DNA from: Paraburkholderia antibiotica
GTDB lineage: Bacteria > Pseudomonadota > Gammaproteobacteria > Burkholderiales > Burkholderiaceae
Reading direction: 5' to 3'
DNA: 64,000 bases
NCBI RefSeq assembly: GCF_012927125.1
Contig: NZ_JABBFZ010000024.1
Span: forward strand, 1 to 64,000
Shown piece by piece: positions 62,572 through 64,000 of the stretch (positions are counted from its first letter, which is position 1; each line of letters opens with the position of its first letter). The notes under the pieces were generated by a model. The model made no database searches. It had not been told where the DNA came from and saw only the letters and a list, made by a program, of their open reading frames with translations. A program made the translations under genes and the position numbers.

Positions 62572-64000
62572 TTACGTCATCATGCGCAACTCGAAACGTT
62601 TGAGCTTGCCGGTTTCGGTGCGCGGCAACGCGCCGACGAAGGTGATGACGCGGGGATATTTATAAGGCGCCACGTTATTCTTCACGAAATCCTGGAGTTG
62701 CGCGACCAGTTTGTCGTCGGCGGTGTAGCCGGGATTCACCACGACGAAGGCCCGCACGATCTGTCCGCGCGTTTCGTCGGGTACGCCGATCACGCCGCAT
62801 TCGGCCACCGCCTCGTGTTGTAACAGCACGCTTTCCACTTCAGGGCCGGAGATGTTGTAGCCGGCCGAGACGATCATGTCGTCGGCGCGCGCCTGGTAGA
62901 ACACGTAGCCGTCGGCGTCGAGATAGACCGAGTCGCCCGGCAGATTCCAGCCGTCGCGCACGAAGCGCAGTTGACGCTCGTCAGCCAGATAGCGGCAGCC
63001 GGTCGGGCCGCGCACCGCGAGCTTGCCGATCGTGCCGGGCGGCACTGGCCGCATGTCGTCGTCGACCGCCTGTACCTCGTAGCCGGGTACCGCGCGGCCG
63101 ATCGCGTTCTGGCGAATCTCCGCGCCTTGCGACGAAATGAAGATGTGGATCAGTTCGGTGCCACCGATGCCGTCGATCATGTCGATGCCGCTCGCGTCGC
63201 GCCATAGGCGTCGCGTCGAATCGGGCAACGCCTCGCCGGCCGACACGCTTTTCTTCAGCGACGACACGTCGTGCTGCGCGATGAGCGGCGCCATCTGCCG
63301 ATAGAAAGTCGGCGCGGTGAATACGATGCTCACGTGAAACCGCTCGATCACTTCGAGCAGGCTTTTCGGCGTGAGCCTTTCGATCAGCACCGTCGACGCG
63401 CCGACGCGCAGCGGAAAGCACAGCATGCCGCCGAGCCCGAACGTGAACGCGAGCGGCGGCGTGCCGCAAAACACATCGTCCGCGGAGGGCTTCAGCACGT
63501 GGCGCGGGAACAGGTCGCACATCGCGATCACGTCGCGATGGAAATGCATGCAGCCCTTCGGCGCGCCGGTCGTACCGCTCGTGAAGGCGATCAGGCAGAC
63601 GTCGTCGGCGGCGGTATCGCACGCGGTGAAATGGTCCGGCTTGTTGACGGCGAGCGTGTCGAGCGAATCGGCCGCATCGTCGTGAAAGCGCAGCGTTTGC
63701 TGCAGCCGCGCGCAGTAGAACTCGTCCTGCGGATCGGTGCAGCGCGCCAGTTCGTCGAGCAGGCGCGCGTCGCATAGCGCGGCGCTGATCTGCGCCTTCT
63801 CGACGATCTGCTTCAGCTCCTTCGCGCGCAGCAGCGGCATCGTCGGCACGACCACGAGGCCGGCTTTCAGCGCCGCGAGCATCGTCACGGCCATCTGCAA
63901 TGTGTTCGGTCCGCGCAGCAACACGCGATTGCCGGGCCGCAAACCCATTTCGTCGACGAGCACGTGTGCGCTACGGTTGACTAGCGCGAGCAGCTCGCCG
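62572..64000 (-). CDS. Benzoate/2-aminobenzoate-type CoA ligase, partial
   Basis: The frame is open to the right edge, so the N-terminus lies beyond 64000; about 475 residues are visible. ANL superfamily: A3 P-loop LIAFTSGTTGAPKGCMHFHR, GIGGTELIHIFISSQGA, YLDADGYVFYQARADDMIVS hinge region and the C-terminal catalytic Lys region near RTETGKLKRFEL. It resembles benzoate- and 2-aminobenzoate-CoA ligases. With the dienelactone hydrolase and GST genes this suggests an aromatic-acid pathway via CoA thioesters. The substrate is inferred by family memory only. Confidence 0.88.
   Translation of the reverse strand, partial: GELLALVNRSAHVLVDEMGLRPGNRVLLRGPNTLQMAVTMLAALKAGLVVVPTMPLLRAKELKQIVEKAQISAALCDARLLDELARCTDPQDEFYCARLQQTLRFHDDAADSLDTLAVNKPDHFTACDTAADDVCLIAFTSGTTGAPKGCMHFHRDVIAMCDLFPRHVLKPSADDVFCGTPPLAFTFGLGGMLCFPLRVGASTVLIERLTPKSLLEVIERFHVSIVFTAPTFYRQMAPLIAQHDVSSLKKSVSAGEALPDSTRRLWRDASGIDMIDGIGGTELIHIFISSQGAEIRQNAIGRAVPGYEVQAVDDDMRPVPPGTIGKLAVRGPTGCRYLADERQLRFVRDGWNLPGDSVYLDADGYVFYQARADDMIVSAGYNISGPEVESVLLQHEAVAECGVIGVPDETRGQIVRAFVVVNPGYTADDKLVAQLQDFVKNNVAPYKYPRVITFVGALPRTETGKLKRFELRMMT

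Overview
The window is high-GC chromosomal DNA of the Burkholderia/Paraburkholderia type. This is inferred from codon use strongly biased to G or C in third positions and from gene content: a membrane-bound PQQ glucose dehydrogenase, a polyphosphate glucokinase beside zwf, a phosphocholine-type phospholipase C, a Fiu-type TonB receptor with PKHD hydroxylase and PepSY partner, a HiPIP, and many LysR, GNAT and MFS genes. No rRNA or tRNA gene, CRISPR array or replication origin was found. The species cannot be named from the sequence alone.

Layout. 1-0.8 kb: no convincing gene, but a 9-bp tandem repeat. 0.8-6.4 kb: AI-2E-type permease, then a LysR regulator divergent from a periplasmic amino-acid-binding protein, an M14/AstE-type zinc hydrolase and a DapA-family aldolase. 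6.4-9.0 kb: Tat-exported phospholipase C and a small lipoprotein. 9.2-16.8 kb: glycogen-debranching-type enzyme, GH63-type glucosidase, glucose-6-phosphate dehydrogenase and polyphosphate glucokinase, a co-directional set that could take glucan to glucose, glucose-6-phosphate and 6-phosphogluconolactone. 16.9-17.75 kb: lower-GC pair of a lysozyme-fold protein and a secreted partner, a possible effector/immunity pair. 18-25.7 kb: PEBP protein, aldo/keto reductase, Fur-box-controlled siderophore receptor unit, nitroreductase, HiPIP, DOPA-dioxygenase-like protein. 26.2-28.6 kb: mostly gene-poor, with a degenerate CAGTAG repeat tract and an orphan strong terminator. 29.2-34.3 kb: large lipoprotein, then an ECF42-like locus (two DGPF/YciI proteins, a VOC protein and a long sigma factor). 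34.3-38.7 kb: transporters, oxidoreductase and a LysR gene.

Accessory regions stand out. 38.7-41.3 kb is a lower-GC two-gene cassette: a 729-residue protein that reads as GNAT, PIN nuclease, degenerate GNAT and a PUA/ASCH-like domain, overlapping a small ASCH-domain gene. 46.9-48.1 kb holds an orphan RNase A-like polymorphic toxin, broken by a 2-bp contraction inside its catalytic motif, next to an apparently intact CdiI-type immunity gene. 49.1-50.5 kb holds a second, short threonyl-tRNA synthetase without TGS or editing domains, preceded by a 28-codon leader peptide with six consecutive Thr codons and a 15-bp GNRA-capped hairpin, which looks like a threonine attenuator. An eroded copy of this leader lies 1 kb upstream. 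50.6-52.15 kb is an IS256-family element that has cut off the start of an older IS256-type transposase.

The right part holds gcd, an AraC/GyrI-like regulator, small exported proteins, an orphan PD-(D/E)XK-like nuclease (57.9-58.9 kb), a DHA2 MFS pump, and a GST, dienelactone-hydrolase and acyl-CoA-ligase group suggesting aromatic metabolism. The last gene runs off the window. Function calls come from recognised motifs and family memory; no database search was possible.
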